64,000 bases of DNA. Source: JACPNO01 sp963825405 (GTDB taxonomy: Bacteria; Acidobacteriota; Terriglobia; Bryobacterales; Bryobacteraceae). Positions 35,657-43,670 of the stretch are shown in pieces. Both the position numbers and the translations under genes were made by a program. Below the pieces are notes generated by a model. It ran no database searches and had not been told where the DNA came from. It saw nothing but the letters and a program-made list of their open reading frames with translations. The number at the start of each line of letters is the position of its first letter. The first letter of the stretch is position 1. Where the stretch lies: the NCBI GenBank assembly GCA_963825405.1, contig CAWGTB010000003.1, positions 868,001 to 932,000 on the forward strand. Direction: 5' to 3'.

Positions 35657-36505
35657 ATGCGTCTTTTGAACAACAGCACTCGGTCTCGATCCGCTGCATC
35701 CGGGTCCGGCCTCAAAGTCATTGGTTTGCTTCTATTCTGCGCGACCGCGTTATCCGCCGGGGCGATCATCCCAGCGCACACGTATATCGTTGCCCATTTT
35801 CCGCTGGGAGGCGGATGGAGCACGCGGCTGGTCTTTGAGAATGGCAGCGCGGCCGATGTGACTGCGGACGTTTCGTTCTTCTCGCAAACAGGCGCGGTTG
35901 GCAAGGTGCCTTTGGAAGGCCAGCAGGGATTACAGAGCAGCCAGCACCTGGTGATAGGAACCGGACAGGTGGTAACGCTCAATGCCGACCCCACCCAGCG
36001 CAACGCCGGTCCGCTGGTAGTGATGTGGGCCAAAGTCACCTCCAGCGGCGTGTTGAACATTGTGACCCTGTTCGACAGCAGCGCGCCGGCCACCGTGCCG
36101 ACCAATGTGCCGGCGACACTCATAACCGGCGCGGTAGCTGCGCAATCGGCAGCGGCCGCCCCGTCGTTCCGTTTTCCGATTTCCGTGGGCGGCCCGCTGT
36201 TTTACAATGCCGGCCTTGCCATCGCCAATTCGAATCCCACGGCTGTGAATTTCGAAGTGCTTCTTCTCAACGCGGACGGCACGATAAATCATTCGCTCGC
36301 AATGAGCTTACAAGCCAATAGCCAGGCTTCCTTTGTGGTGTCCGATCCTTTGATTTTCGGAGACAACATTGATTTGTCCTCGCCGTTTGTGTTCAACGGC
36401 TCGATCATAGTGTGCGCCAGTCAAGCGGTGGGACTGGTGCCGATCGGTATCGAAGGCGGCGCGTTGTACACCATTCCCGTTACGAATGACCCTTGTGTGG
36501 GTTAA
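35657..36505 (+). CDS. Secreted beta-rich protein related to the C-terminal domain at 1.0-2.4 kb
   Basis: About 282 residues from the ATG at 35657 with AGGAGGA 12 nt upstream. A signal peptide (VIGLLLFCATALSAGA) is followed by TYIVAHFPLGGGWSTRLVFE, DVTADVSFFSQTGAVGKV, VVMWAKVTSSGVLNIVTLFD, FNYNAGLAIAN-like PLFYNAGLAIANSNPTAVNF and VPIGIEGGALYTIPV. The HF.LGGGW.T...F.N element matches the repeated AHIA.GGG.RT domains of the FG-GAP protein at the window's left edge, so both use one extracellular beta-domain family. Probably exported or cell-surface. No enzymatic motif. Confidence 0.7.
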   Translation: MRLLNNSTRSRSAASGSGLKVIGLLLFCATALSAGAIIPAHTYIVAHFPLGGGWSTRLVFENGSAADVTADVSFFSQTGAVGKVPLEGQQGLQSSQHLVIGTGQVVTLNADPTQRNAGPLVVMWAKVTSSGVLNIVTLFDSSAPATVPTNVPATLITGAVAAQSAAAAPSFRFPISVGGPLFYNAGLAIANSNPTAVNFEVLLLNADGTINHSLAMSLQANSQASFVVSDPLIFGDNIDLSSPFVFNGSIIVCASQAVGLVPIGIEGGALYTIPVTNDPCVG

Positions 36506-36580
36506 GTAGACCGGATTCCCCGGAGAAGCCGGAAACGGAGACAGACGATGTTTCGCCTGAAGTCTTCCGGAAACTCTCTT

Positions 36581-36689
36581 GTAGGGGCGGGTTTCAAACC
36601 CGCCCTTCTGCGAGATTGATCAAAGGGCGGGTTTGAAACCCGCCCTTCTGCGAGATTGATCAAAGGGCGGGTTTGAAACCCGCCCCTAC
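36581..36689. repeat. Array of three family B palindromic units
   Basis: Three palindromes with arms GGGCGGGTTT / AAACCCGCCC are separated by two identical spacers (TTCTGCGAGATTGATCAA) and bounded by GTAG and CTAC. The spacer resembles that of the pair at 2366-2434. This is a BIME-like arrangement, not a CRISPR: the spacers are identical and the units are palindromic. Confidence 0.9.
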
Positions 36690-36790
36690 GTAATCACTTT
36701 GAGCGACGTAGACGCTACGCCATCGGGCTCGAATTCCCAACCCGAAGACCGGCATACTGGTGCTCTGATCTTGAAGTGCCAAAGCCATAA
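36686..36790 (-). pseudogene. Remnant of the C-terminus of an FG-GAP-type protein
   Basis: Read on the minus strand, this sequence gives MPVFGLGIRA, then after removal of one base DGVASTSLKVIT and TAG. The end of the FG-GAP protein reads VPVFGLGIRADGVAFTSLKV. The nucleotide match is also high, and in both places TAG is part of the adjoining repeat. Only about 30 codons remain. It marks a lost or transposed copy of the gene family. Confidence 0.65.
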
Positions 36791-36799
36791 TTCATCTGC

Positions 36800-37360
36800 C
36801 TAATTCTCAATAACAAACCGCAGCGGCAAATCCGCGCACTTGCTGATCCCGATACGCGGTGTCACCAAGATGTTGAACTGGCTCTCCTGCTTAGGCTCCC
36901 GTACTACCAGCGAGCCGCGCGTGACATCCGCGCCATTTTGCGCGCGCGTGATGCCCATCGCCAGCGTGAGTTTGCCCGGGCCAGAGGCCAGGTCGCCCAC
37001 GCTGCGGGCTTTTGGCCGCCGCTTCCGCATCTGCTCGATTCCGGCAACCGGCTCAAGCGCGCGAATCAGCACGCAGCCCGGCGTGCCCTCCCGGTCGGCC
37101 ACCAGGTTCAGACACTCGTACATGCCATAAATCAGGTACACGTAGGCGTGTCCGGGCGGGCCGAAAATCACGCGCGTGCGTGGCGTCACACCGCGCGCGG
37201 TGTGCGACGCCAGGTCGTCGCCGCCCAGATACGCCTCGGTTTCGACGATCATTCCCGCCGTCGCGCCGTGAACGAGTACTTTGCCCAGCAGCGCGCGTGC
37301 CACTTCCACCGTGGGTCGCGCGTAAAATGCCCGTGGTAAAATTCGACCTTCCATTCGCAC
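36800..37360 (-). CDS. 3-methyladenine DNA glycosylase (AAG/MPG type)
   Basis: A 186-residue alkyladenine DNA glycosylase. It contains LGKVLVHGATAGMIVETEAY (with the catalytic Glu), DLASHTARGVTPRTRVIFGP, GHAYVYLIYGMYECLNLVAD, GCVLIRALEPVAG, DLASGPGKLTLAMGI and PRIGISKCADLPLRF. This covers the whole fold of the Mpg/Aag family, which removes alkylated purines to start base-excision repair. Start ATG 37360 or ATG 37354. Divergent from the ThpR gene, with starts about 20 bp apart. Confidence 0.9.
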   Translation of the reverse strand: MRMEGRILPRAFYARPTVEVARALLGKVLVHGATAGMIVETEAYLGGDDLASHTARGVTPRTRVIFGPPGHAYVYLIYGMYECLNLVADREGTPGCVLIRALEPVAGIEQMRKRRPKARSVGDLASGPGKLTLAMGITRAQNGADVTRGSLVVREPKQESQFNILVTPRIGISKCADLPLRFVIEN

Positions 37361-37377
37361 TCATTCTCGCAATTCTT

Positions 37378-37929
37378 ATGCGCCTGTTTACGGGACTCGA
37401 TCTCGCGCCGGACGTGGTAGCCAATCTGGAGCGCGTGCTCGAACAGCTTAAGCCCACAGCGCCCATCAAGTGGAGCCCGCCGCAAAATCTGCACATCACC
37501 ACCAAGTTCATCGGCGAATGGCCCGGCGAGCGTCTGGATGAGTTGAAAGTCATCTTGCGCAACCTGCCGGCGCAGCCGCCGATTGCCATCGCTATTGCGA
37601 AGCTGGGCTTCTTTCCCAATCCCCACGCGGCGCGCATATTCTGGGCTGGCGTGAAAGCCGGCGATGGCCTGCCAGCTCTGGCGCGGGCGACCGACAAAGC
37701 CACCGCAGCGCTGGGCATCGCCAAGGAGGACCGCCCGTACTCGCCGCATCTGACGCTCGCGCGCCTTGCCAAGCCCGGCCGCCTGCCTGGATTGTTGAGT
37801 GCCGTCGCCGCGCTGCCGTCGCTCGAGTTCGGATCGTTCACCGCTGATCGCTTCTTCCTGTATCAGAGCCAAACGAGTCCAGCGGGTTCCGTGTACACTA
37901 AGCTTGCGGAGTTTCCGCTGGCCACGTGA
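37378..37929 (+). CDS. thpR: RNA 2',3'-cyclic phosphodiesterase (ThpR/LigT family)
   Basis: A 183-residue 2H phosphoesterase. The two HxTx catalytic motifs are HITTKF (residues about 43-48) and HLTLAR (about 124-129). It opens MRLFTGLDLAPDVVANLERV, typical of the family. It hydrolyses 2',3'-cyclic phosphate RNA ends; early work described it as a 2'-5' RNA ligase. The open frame extends upstream to 37012 but ATG 37378 fits the family N-terminus. The stop overlaps the plsY start (TGATG). Confidence 0.88.
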   Translation: MRLFTGLDLAPDVVANLERVLEQLKPTAPIKWSPPQNLHITTKFIGEWPGERLDELKVILRNLPAQPPIAIAIAKLGFFPNPHAARIFWAGVKAGDGLPALARATDKATAALGIAKEDRPYSPHLTLARLAKPGRLPGLLSAVAALPSLEFGSFTADRFFLYQSQTSPAGSVYTKLAEFPLAT

Positions 37930-38585
37930 TGACACCTGTTCTGGCGCTCGTTGCCGCTTACCTGATCGGCTCCATCCCTTTCGGATTTCTGCTGGTGAAG
38001 TGGAAGACCGGCGCCGACGTGCGCGCGGCCGGCAGCGGCAACATCGGCGCTACCAACGTGCTGCGAACCACGGGACGCGGAGCGGGTATTGCCACGCTGC
38101 TGCTCGACATCGCCAAAGGATATTGCGCCGTCTGGCTCACCGCATATCTCACCCAAAACAATATCGGGTGGATGAGCGCGGCGGCCATCGCCGTGATGGC
38201 GGGCCATGCGTTTCCAGTGTTTCTGCGCTTCAAGGGCGGCAAGGCGGTGGCCAGTTTCGTGGGCGCATTTCTTTGTCTGACGCCGCTCGCGCTGGCAGCG
38301 GTGACCGTGGTCTTCATCGCGACCGTGGCCTACTCTCGCTACATTTCGCTGGGCTCGGTTCTGGGCGCGGGCACGTTTCCGCTCGCCGTGTGGCTGATCG
38401 AGAAACCGCCGCTCGCCGTGGTGGCGGCGGCCGTCATCGCTGGGGGCTTCATCGTTTACCGCCACCGCGCCAATATCGAGCGTCTCCACGCCGGCACCGA
38501 GCACGTGTTCTCTTTTGGCGGACGCGAGCACCGGCATCATCAACATGACGACGGCTCCGGCGATTGGAGGATGCGACGCCTTTGA
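37929..38585 (+). CDS. plsY: Glycerol-3-phosphate acyltransferase PlsY
   Basis: A 218-residue membrane enzyme that makes lysophosphatidic acid from acyl-phosphate and glycerol-3-phosphate. Signatures are YLIGSIPFGFLLVKWKTGAD, RAAGSGNIGATNVLRT, GHAFPVFLRFKGGKAVASF and a late VYRHRANIERLHAGTEHVF, followed by a roughly 17-residue basic/His-rich tail after FGG that is longer than usual. Five or more hydrophobic segments are visible. TGATG overlap with thpR upstream and TTGA overlap with gpsA downstream indicate one translationally coupled operon for phospholipid precursor synthesis. Confidence 0.92.
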   Translation: MTPVLALVAAYLIGSIPFGFLLVKWKTGADVRAAGSGNIGATNVLRTTGRGAGIATLLLDIAKGYCAVWLTAYLTQNNIGWMSAAAIAVMAGHAFPVFLRFKGGKAVASFVGAFLCLTPLALAAVTVVFIATVAYSRYISLGSVLGAGTFPLAVWLIEKPPLAVVAAAVIAGGFIVYRHRANIERLHAGTEHVFSFGGREHRHHQHDDGSGDWRMRRL

Positions 38586-39580
38586 GCAATCTGGCAGTGA
38601 TCGGCGGCGGCTCCTGGGGCACGGCGCTCGCGATCGTCCTCGCGCCGCGATTTTCTCGCGTGCGCTTCTGGGTTTTCGAGAAGGACCTGGCCGCGCGTAT
38701 GTCATCGACCCGCGAAAACGATGTCTACCTGCCCGGTGTCCAACTTCCTGCCAACGTGGAAATCCATTCCGATCTTCCCGCCTGTCTGGATCACGCCGAT
38801 ATCGTGCTGAGCGTGATGCCGTCCCACGTGGCGCGCGCCGTTTACCAGCAAATGCTGCCTCACCTGGCGCCCTCGATGGCTTTCGTCAGCGCGACCAAGG
38901 GACTGGAAAATGGCACGCTACTACGTATATCGGAGGTTATCAGCGAAGTGGTCTGCGCGAAATTCCAGCCCCGAATTGCGGTGATCTCCGGACCTACCTT
39001 CGCCCGCGAGGTGGCGCGCGGCGAGCCTACGGCTCTGGTGGTGGCATCGGCCGACCCGACGCTGGCTGAGATGGTGCAAAGCTCGTTCTCGGGCTCTACG
39101 TTCCGCCTCTACACCAGCCGCGACCCGGCCGGCGTCGAGGTGGGCGGCGCGGTCAAGAATGTCGTCGCGATCGGCGCCGGCGTCTGCCACGGCCTGGGTC
39201 TGGGCAGCAATGCCCTGGCAGCCCTGATTACACGGGGATTAGCGGAAATCACACGTCTGGCAGTCGCCATGGGCGGCAAGCCCGCCACGCTGGCGGGCCT
39301 GGCCGGGCTGGGCGATCTGGTTCTGACCTGTACCGGAGATTTGAGCCGTAATCGTACGGTAGGAATGGAGTTAGCCGCGGGACAGAAGCTGGACGAGATC
39401 GTCAGCTCCATGCAGATGGTGGCCGAAGGCATCAAGACCACCAACGCCACCGTCGATCTGGCCCATCGCCACCAGGTGGAAATGCCGATCGCTGAGCAAA
39501 TGCACGCCATGTTGCACCAGGGCCGTTCGCCGCGGGAAGCTATACGACGCCTTATGGAGCGCAGCCTCAAGCCGGAATAA
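38582..39580 (+). CDS. gpsA: NAD(P)H-dependent glycerol-3-phosphate dehydrogenase
   Basis: A 332-residue dehydrogenase making sn-glycerol-3-phosphate for phospholipids. The nucleotide loop is LAVIGGGSWGTALAIVLA, with the family blocks VLSVMPSHVARAVY, ISGPTFAREVARGEPTALVV, VGGAVKNVVAIGAG (catalytic Lys), NALAALITRGLAEITRLAVA and LAGLGDLVLTCTGDLSRNR. The TTG at 38582 is chosen as start: GGAGG lies about 10 nt upstream and TTGA overlaps the plsY stop. An alternative TTG at 38564 would add six residues. It pairs with plsY, giving the substrate and the first acylation step from one operon. Confidence 0.93.
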   Translation: MSNLAVIGGGSWGTALAIVLAPRFSRVRFWVFEKDLAARMSSTRENDVYLPGVQLPANVEIHSDLPACLDHADIVLSVMPSHVARAVYQQMLPHLAPSMAFVSATKGLENGTLLRISEVISEVVCAKFQPRIAVISGPTFAREVARGEPTALVVASADPTLAEMVQSSFSGSTFRLYTSRDPAGVEVGGAVKNVVAIGAGVCHGLGLGSNALAALITRGLAEITRLAVAMGGKPATLAGLAGLGDLVLTCTGDLSRNRTVGMELAAGQKLDEIVSSMQMVAEGIKTTNATVDLAHRHQVEMPIAEQMHAMLHQGRSPREAIRRLMERSLKPE

Positions 39581-39595
39581 GGTCCGCAACCTTTT

Positions 39596-40207
39596 ATGGA
39601 CCGGCGGGTTAAGGAAGATATGGGAGCCTCGATGGCTCTTGACTCCGACGCGGAGTTGATGCTTCGGGTCAAGGAGGGCGACGAGGCGAGCTTTGCGCTA
39701 CTGCTCGATAAGCACCGCTCGTCGGTCATCCATTTTCTGTACCGGATGGTGCAGAACCGGGCCATCTCCGAGGAATTGGCGCAGGAGGTTTTTCTCCGTG
39801 TCTATCGTTCGCGAGAGACCTACGAGGCGACGGCGAAGTTCACCACGTGGCTGTTCCGCATCGCCACTCACGTGGCGCTCAACTGGCTGCGCGATCGCAA
39901 GCAGGAACGCTCTCAGGAAAGTCTGGATGAGGAAGGCGATGATCAGCTCGCCAGGCGCGTCCGGCACGTGGCCGACCGCTCCCCGCTGGTCGAACAGCGT
40001 ATGGTCGCCGAAGTAAAGGCCGAGGAAATTCGCCGGGCCGTGGCCGCGCTGCCTGAGAAGCAACGCGCGGCGGTCCTGATGCATAAGTATGAGGAGATGG
40101 AGTACGCGCAGATTGCCGCGGTGTTAAGCTGTTCCGAGTCGGCGGTGAAGTCGCTGCTGTTTCGGGCGTATGAGACGCTGCGCGCGCGTTTGGCGCACAT
40201 GGCGTGA
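39596..40207 (+). CDS. ECF RNA polymerase sigma factor
   Basis: About 203 residues with sigma-70 region 2 (MLRVKEGDEASFALLLDKHR, SEELAQEVFLRVYRSRETYE, FTTWLFRIATHVALNWLRDR) and region 4 (ALPEKQRAAVLMHKYEEMEY, IAAVLSCSESAVKSLLFRAY). There is no region 3, so it is extracytoplasmic-function class, RpoE-like. The start may be any of ATG 39596, 39620 or 39632; the last two have better ribosome-binding sites. It is followed 15 bp later by a zinc-finger anti-sigma factor, a typical regulator pair, and it starts 15 bp after gpsA. Target promoters cannot be read from the window. Confidence 0.9.
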   Translation: MDRRVKEDMGASMALDSDAELMLRVKEGDEASFALLLDKHRSSVIHFLYRMVQNRAISEELAQEVFLRVYRSRETYEATAKFTTWLFRIATHVALNWLRDRKQERSQESLDEEGDDQLARRVRHVADRSPLVEQRMVAEVKAEEIRRAVAALPEKQRAAVLMHKYEEMEYAQIAAVLSCSESAVKSLLFRAYETLRARLAHMA

Positions 40208-40222
40208 GACGATGAGGATTGT

Positions 40223-40723
40223 ATGCATTGCCCCATGAAGTCCCAGGACGAAGCGGCGCTGCTGCTGGACTATTGCGCCGGCCGGCTTAACGAAAGCAGC
40301 GCGCGCGATGTGGAGCGCCACATGGCGGATTGCGCCGCTTGCGCGGAATTCGTCGCCGGGCAGCAGGCCTTGTGGAGCGCCATGAACGAGTGGTCCGCGC
40401 CGGCGGTAAGCGCGGAGTTTGACGCGCGCCTGGAGCGGCGCCTGCGGGAAACAGATTCAGCATCATGGATCGAGCGCCTGACGCGGTCCTGGCGTCCGGC
40501 ATTTGCCCGTCCGGCTTTCGCGTTGGCGGCGGTGTGTCTCATCATGGTTGCCGGTTTACTGCTGCAAAATCCCCGTACTGGCGTCGTTCCGGCGGGCGAT
40601 TCTCACGCGCGCATGGAAAAAATCGAGCCCGAACAAGTGGAAAGAGCGTTGGATGACATGCAAATGCTGCGTGAATTAACGAGCGCTCCGAGCACGGAAG
40701 CACCATCGCCGAAGACGTTATAG
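40223..40723 (+). CDS. Zinc-finger anti-sigma factor
   Basis: A 166-residue membrane anti-sigma factor. The N-terminal domain has the Zn motif of the ZAS type, ERHMADCAACAEF (H-x3-C-x2-C), preceded by YCAGRLNESSARDV. One transmembrane helix follows (ALAAVCLIMVAGLLLQ near residues 103-118), with a short C-terminal part outside rich in Glu. By analogy it binds the preceding ECF sigma factor at the membrane until a signal releases it. The next gene, 6 bp later, encodes a secreted DUF3106 protein and may be part of the sensing unit. Confidence 0.85.
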   Translation: MHCPMKSQDEAALLLDYCAGRLNESSARDVERHMADCAACAEFVAGQQALWSAMNEWSAPAVSAEFDARLERRLRETDSASWIERLTRSWRPAFARPAFALAAVCLIMVAGLLLQNPRTGVVPAGDSHARMEKIEPEQVERALDDMQMLRELTSAPSTEAPSPKTL

Positions 40724-40729
40724 GGATTT

Positions 40730-41221
40730 ATGCGCGTGCGATGGGCCATCGCGGCGTTGTCGGTTTTGCTCGTCGTCCCTCCCGGTTTTGCCGCCCAAAA
40801 AGCTCCCAAGGCAATAGTGCAAAAGGAAACTCCGGTTGAGCGCTGGATTCGCATGCCGCCGGCCGAGCGCCAGAAGGCCCTGGCCAAGCTGCCTCCTGAG
40901 CGCCGGCGGTTGATTCAGGAGAGGATACGGCAGTATCTGCAGCTCTCGCCTGAGGAGCGGCAGGCGCTGCGCCAGGGCTATGATCGCTTCAGCGAGCTGC
41001 CGCCTGAAAAACAGAATCAGGCGCGGGCACTGTTCCGCCAGTTCCGCGCCCTCCCCGAGGACCGGCGGCGCGCCATGCGGCAGGAACTCCAAAACCTAAG
41101 ACCTATGTCCGAGGCAGATCGCGAAAAGCGGATGGCTTCTGAGGACTTTCGCAACCACTTCTCCCCCTCTGAGAAGTTGATGTTACAGGATTTAGCCCGA
41201 ACGTTTAATGAAACTCCCTAG
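40730..41221 (+). CDS. Secreted DUF3106 protein
   Basis: A 163-residue protein with signal peptide (WAIAALSVLLVVPPGFAA). The mature part is a charged helical array with repeated (L)PPE(R/K)(R/Q) elements: RMPPAERQKALAKLPPERRR, LSPEERQALRQGYDRFSELP, PPEKQNQARALFRQFRALPE and DRRRAMRQELQNLRPMSEAD, as in the DUF3106 family. It is the last gene of the sigma/anti-sigma cluster and is probably periplasmic. It may sense or report envelope state to the anti-sigma factor; this is inferred from context only. Confidence 0.8.
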   Translation: MRVRWAIAALSVLLVVPPGFAAQKAPKAIVQKETPVERWIRMPPAERQKALAKLPPERRRLIQERIRQYLQLSPEERQALRQGYDRFSELPPEKQNQARALFRQFRALPEDRRRAMRQELQNLRPMSEADREKRMASEDFRNHFSPSEKLMLQDLARTFNETP

Positions 41222-41347
41222 AAATTCTTGTTTATTTTCCCAGAGATTTCTGGTACCTTTCTCTAACCATTTGTGATAGCGGCAAATTTCTGATATTGCA
41301 GATGGGAGGACGCGAAACCGAAATCGTCCGATTAACGTAAGGAGTAC

Positions 41348-41749
41348 ATGATGAAACGAACCAAGACAGCGGAGGACACAGGCCCGCAGGCAGCATATAG
41401 AAAAATCCTCATCGAGAAACGCAAGAGTGTTTTGGCAGGGCTCGGCATTAAGTTCGATACCTTGGCCAAGATGGGACGCGTTGCCGAAGAGGATCAGGCC
41501 CAGCTTTCCCACGACGAGTTCGTCTCGTTGCGGTTGAATAGCCTGGATTACGTGCAGTTGCGGCTGGTTGAGGAAGCGCTCGACCGGATTACGACGGGCG
41601 ACTACGGCACCTGTCTCTCGTGCGAGAAGGCCATCCCGCCGAAGCGGCTCCAGGCATTACCCTGGGCCAAGTACTGCGTCAGTTGCCAGCAGAATTTGGG
41701 AAGCTTACAGCAGACGGAAACTGAAGAAGCGCGCCCCGGCGCCTGGTAG
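41348..41749 (+). CDS. TraR/DksA-type zinc-finger protein
   Basis: A 133-residue protein with the four-Cys zinc finger CLSCEKAIPPKRLQALPW...YCVSC near residues 97-122 and an upstream helical hairpin (YRKILIEKRKSVLAGLGIKF, LRLNSLDYVQLRLVEEALDR). The coiled-coil tip lacks the two acidic residues of DksA in a clear position, so the effect on RNA polymerase is uncertain. RBS AAGGAG precedes ATG 41348 and ATG 41351; the latter has the better spacing. Alone in its transcription unit, convergent with trxA. Confidence 0.88.
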   Translation: MMKRTKTAEDTGPQAAYRKILIEKRKSVLAGLGIKFDTLAKMGRVAEEDQAQLSHDEFVSLRLNSLDYVQLRLVEEALDRITTGDYGTCLSCEKAIPPKRLQALPWAKYCVSCQQNLGSLQQTETEEARPGAW

Positions 41750-41753
41750 AGGA

Positions 41754-41781
41754 GCGGCGCCGGAGGATTCGCCAGCGCCGC
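41754..41781. terminator. Hairpin between convergent dksA-like and trxA genes
   Basis: GCGGCGC and GCGCCGC pair around a 14-nt loop in the 39-bp gap between convergent stops at 41749 and 41789. GATCTGTTT follows on the plus strand, a weak T-tract. Probably a bidirectional terminator. Confidence 0.55.
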
Positions 41782-41788
41782 GATCTGT

Positions 41789-42124
41789 TTAGTCGCCGAG
41801 GTGGGCGTCCAGCATCTTCTGGACTTCAGATTTGCCCACTGCTCCCACCCGTTGCTCCACAACTTTCCCGCCCTTGAACAGCAATAGCGTCGGAATGCCG
41901 CGAACGTTGTAGCGCATGGCCGTCTGGCCGTTCTCATCGACATTCAGCTTGCCGATCTTCGCCTTGCCCGAATACTCGAGCGCGATCGTGTCGATGGTCG
42001 GGCCCATCTGGCGGCAAGGTCCGCACCACTCAGCCCAAAAGTCCACCAGAACCGGCACGCCGGCGTTCAGGACGTCGCTATCGAATGCCGCGTCGGTAAA
42101 AGTCAATGTGTCGGTACCTGCCAT
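41789..42124 (-). CDS. trxA: Thioredoxin
   Basis: A 111-residue thioredoxin with the redox site FWAEWCGPCRQMGP near residues 29-42, GKLNVDENGQTAMRYNVRGI and the cis-proline GIPTLLLFKGG. No signal peptide, so cytoplasmic. It reduces protein disulfides with thioredoxin reductase, which is not encoded here. Monocistronic in appearance: the next upstream gene is divergent or on the same strand 43 bp away (glgA). Confidence 0.95.
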   Translation of the reverse strand: MAGTDTLTFTDAAFDSDVLNAGVPVLVDFWAEWCGPCRQMGPTIDTIALEYSGKAKIGKLNVDENGQTAMRYNVRGIPTLLLFKGGKVVEQRVGAVGKSEVQKMLDAHLGD

Positions 42125-42166
42125 TTATATCTCCTAGCTATTAGATTGGCTGGGAGCCCACTGGAT

Positions 42167-43598
42167 TCAATGCTCCGTCCGCCCCAGCAAAAGTCCTTTA
42201 TACAGGGCCGCATACGCTCCCGCCGAAGCTTTCCAGGAGAAGTCTTTCCGCATCCCCCGCCTCATCCTGGCCGCCCAACTTTCGCGGTCTGAAAACGCCG
42301 CCGCGGCCGCTCGCACGGCTTGCAGCAAAGCCCAGGCTGAGTGCTCGTGGAACTTAAACCCTGTTTCCTCATCGATAGTATCATCAAGGCCGCCAGTGGC
42401 GCGAACCACGGGAACCGTTCCGTAACGCAAACTATACATCTGGTTCAAGCCGGAAGGCTCATAGCGGCTGGGCATCAGGAATATATCGGCGCCCGCCTCG
42501 ATTTTGTGCGCCAGCGCCTCACTGTATCCTATGCGAACCTGAATGCGGCCCGGGATGCAGCGGCAGCCGCTCCGGTGAGCGCCGTTTCCAATTCCTCGTC
42601 GCCGGTGCCGAGCAGGACCAGGTATAAGTCTTCGCCGGCGAAGGTATCGGCAATCTGGCTGATCAGATCGGCGCCCTTTTGCGCCGCCAGACGCGTAACC
42701 ACGCCAAGCACCGGCCGGTCGATCGCGGCCTCGTTGAAGCCCGAAAGTCGCGGATCAGGTCCAGCTTGCAGGCGCGCTTGCCGCTCAAATCCTCGGGCGT
42801 GTAATGGGCTGCGATGTGCGGATCGGTTTCCGGATTCCACTGGGCGTAATCCACGCCATTCAGAATTCCATGCAGTACGTTGCCGCGCGCGCGCAGCACG
42901 CCATCGAGGCCGAAGCCATATTCCGGCGTCTGAATCTCGAGCGCATAGCGCGGGCTGACCGTGCTAAGGGCGTCACTGTAGTTTAGGCCGCCCTTCATGA
43001 AGCTGACGTCGCCATAGAACTCGATGCCGCCGGGATGAAACACGCTGCTCTCCAGGCCGACTTTGGCCAGCGCATCGGGCGCGAAGATTCCCTGATAGCC
43101 GAGATTGTGAATCGTGAACAGGGTGCGAATGCCAATGAAGGTAGGGTCACGGGCAAAAAGTGTTCGCAGATAAACCGGCGCGAGCCCGCTTTGCCAATCG
43201 TGGCAATGCAGAATTTGCGGGCGAAAGATGCCGCGCATCATCTCGAGCGCTGTGCGCGCCAGCACCGCAAAGCGGACGGCGTTATCCGGAAAATCGCCGG
43301 CTGCGTTGCCGTAGATGCCGTCGCGGTCGTAGAGCGCCGGGCAATCGGCAAAGTAATAGGTAGCGCCGGCCTGGATGCGGTAAAGCGTCACCTGGTAGGT
43401 GCTGCCACCCAGCCAGATGGGAAAATCGCCGGCGCGCTGGGCGGAATCAAGCGGAATACTGCGGTAGCGCGGCAGCAGGACCGCTGCCTCCACGCCCAAG
43501 GGTGCGAGCGCCGCGGGAAGGGAACCCAGGACGTCGGCCAAGCCACCGGTTTTGGCGAAGGGCGCCGCTTCGGAGGCGACCATCAGGATTTTGGTCAT
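42167..43598 (-). CDS. glgA: Glycogen synthase GlgA (two frameshifts)
   Basis: ADP-glucose type glycogen synthase (GT5) of about 477 residues. The N-terminal part is continuous: MTKILMVASEAAPFAKTGGL (the KTGGL ADP-glucose loop), YRIQAGATYYFADCP, ILHCHDWQSGLAPVYLRTLF, TIHNLGYQGIF and NVLHGILNGVDYAQWNPETD. Near 42745 the frame shifts, then reads GVVTRLAAQKGADLISQIAD and YLVLLGTGDEELE. Near 42560 it shifts again, into RIQVRIGYSEALAHKIEAGA, LMPSRYEPSGLNQMYSLRYG and VVRATGGLDDTID. Both disruptions behave as single missing bases. The gene otherwise looks fully functional; error in the sequence is likely. Confidence 0.8.
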
Positions 43599-43670
43599 GA
43601 AAAAGGGAAGCGCTTGCCATAATAGCAGGCTGCAAACTACGCTAGACTGTAGAGTCCAAGGCAGGAGCTC

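Noticed and set aside
36581..36689. Short CRISPR-like array
   Set aside because: Only three units, both spacers identical, units are self-palindromic and occur singly elsewhere; no cas genes.
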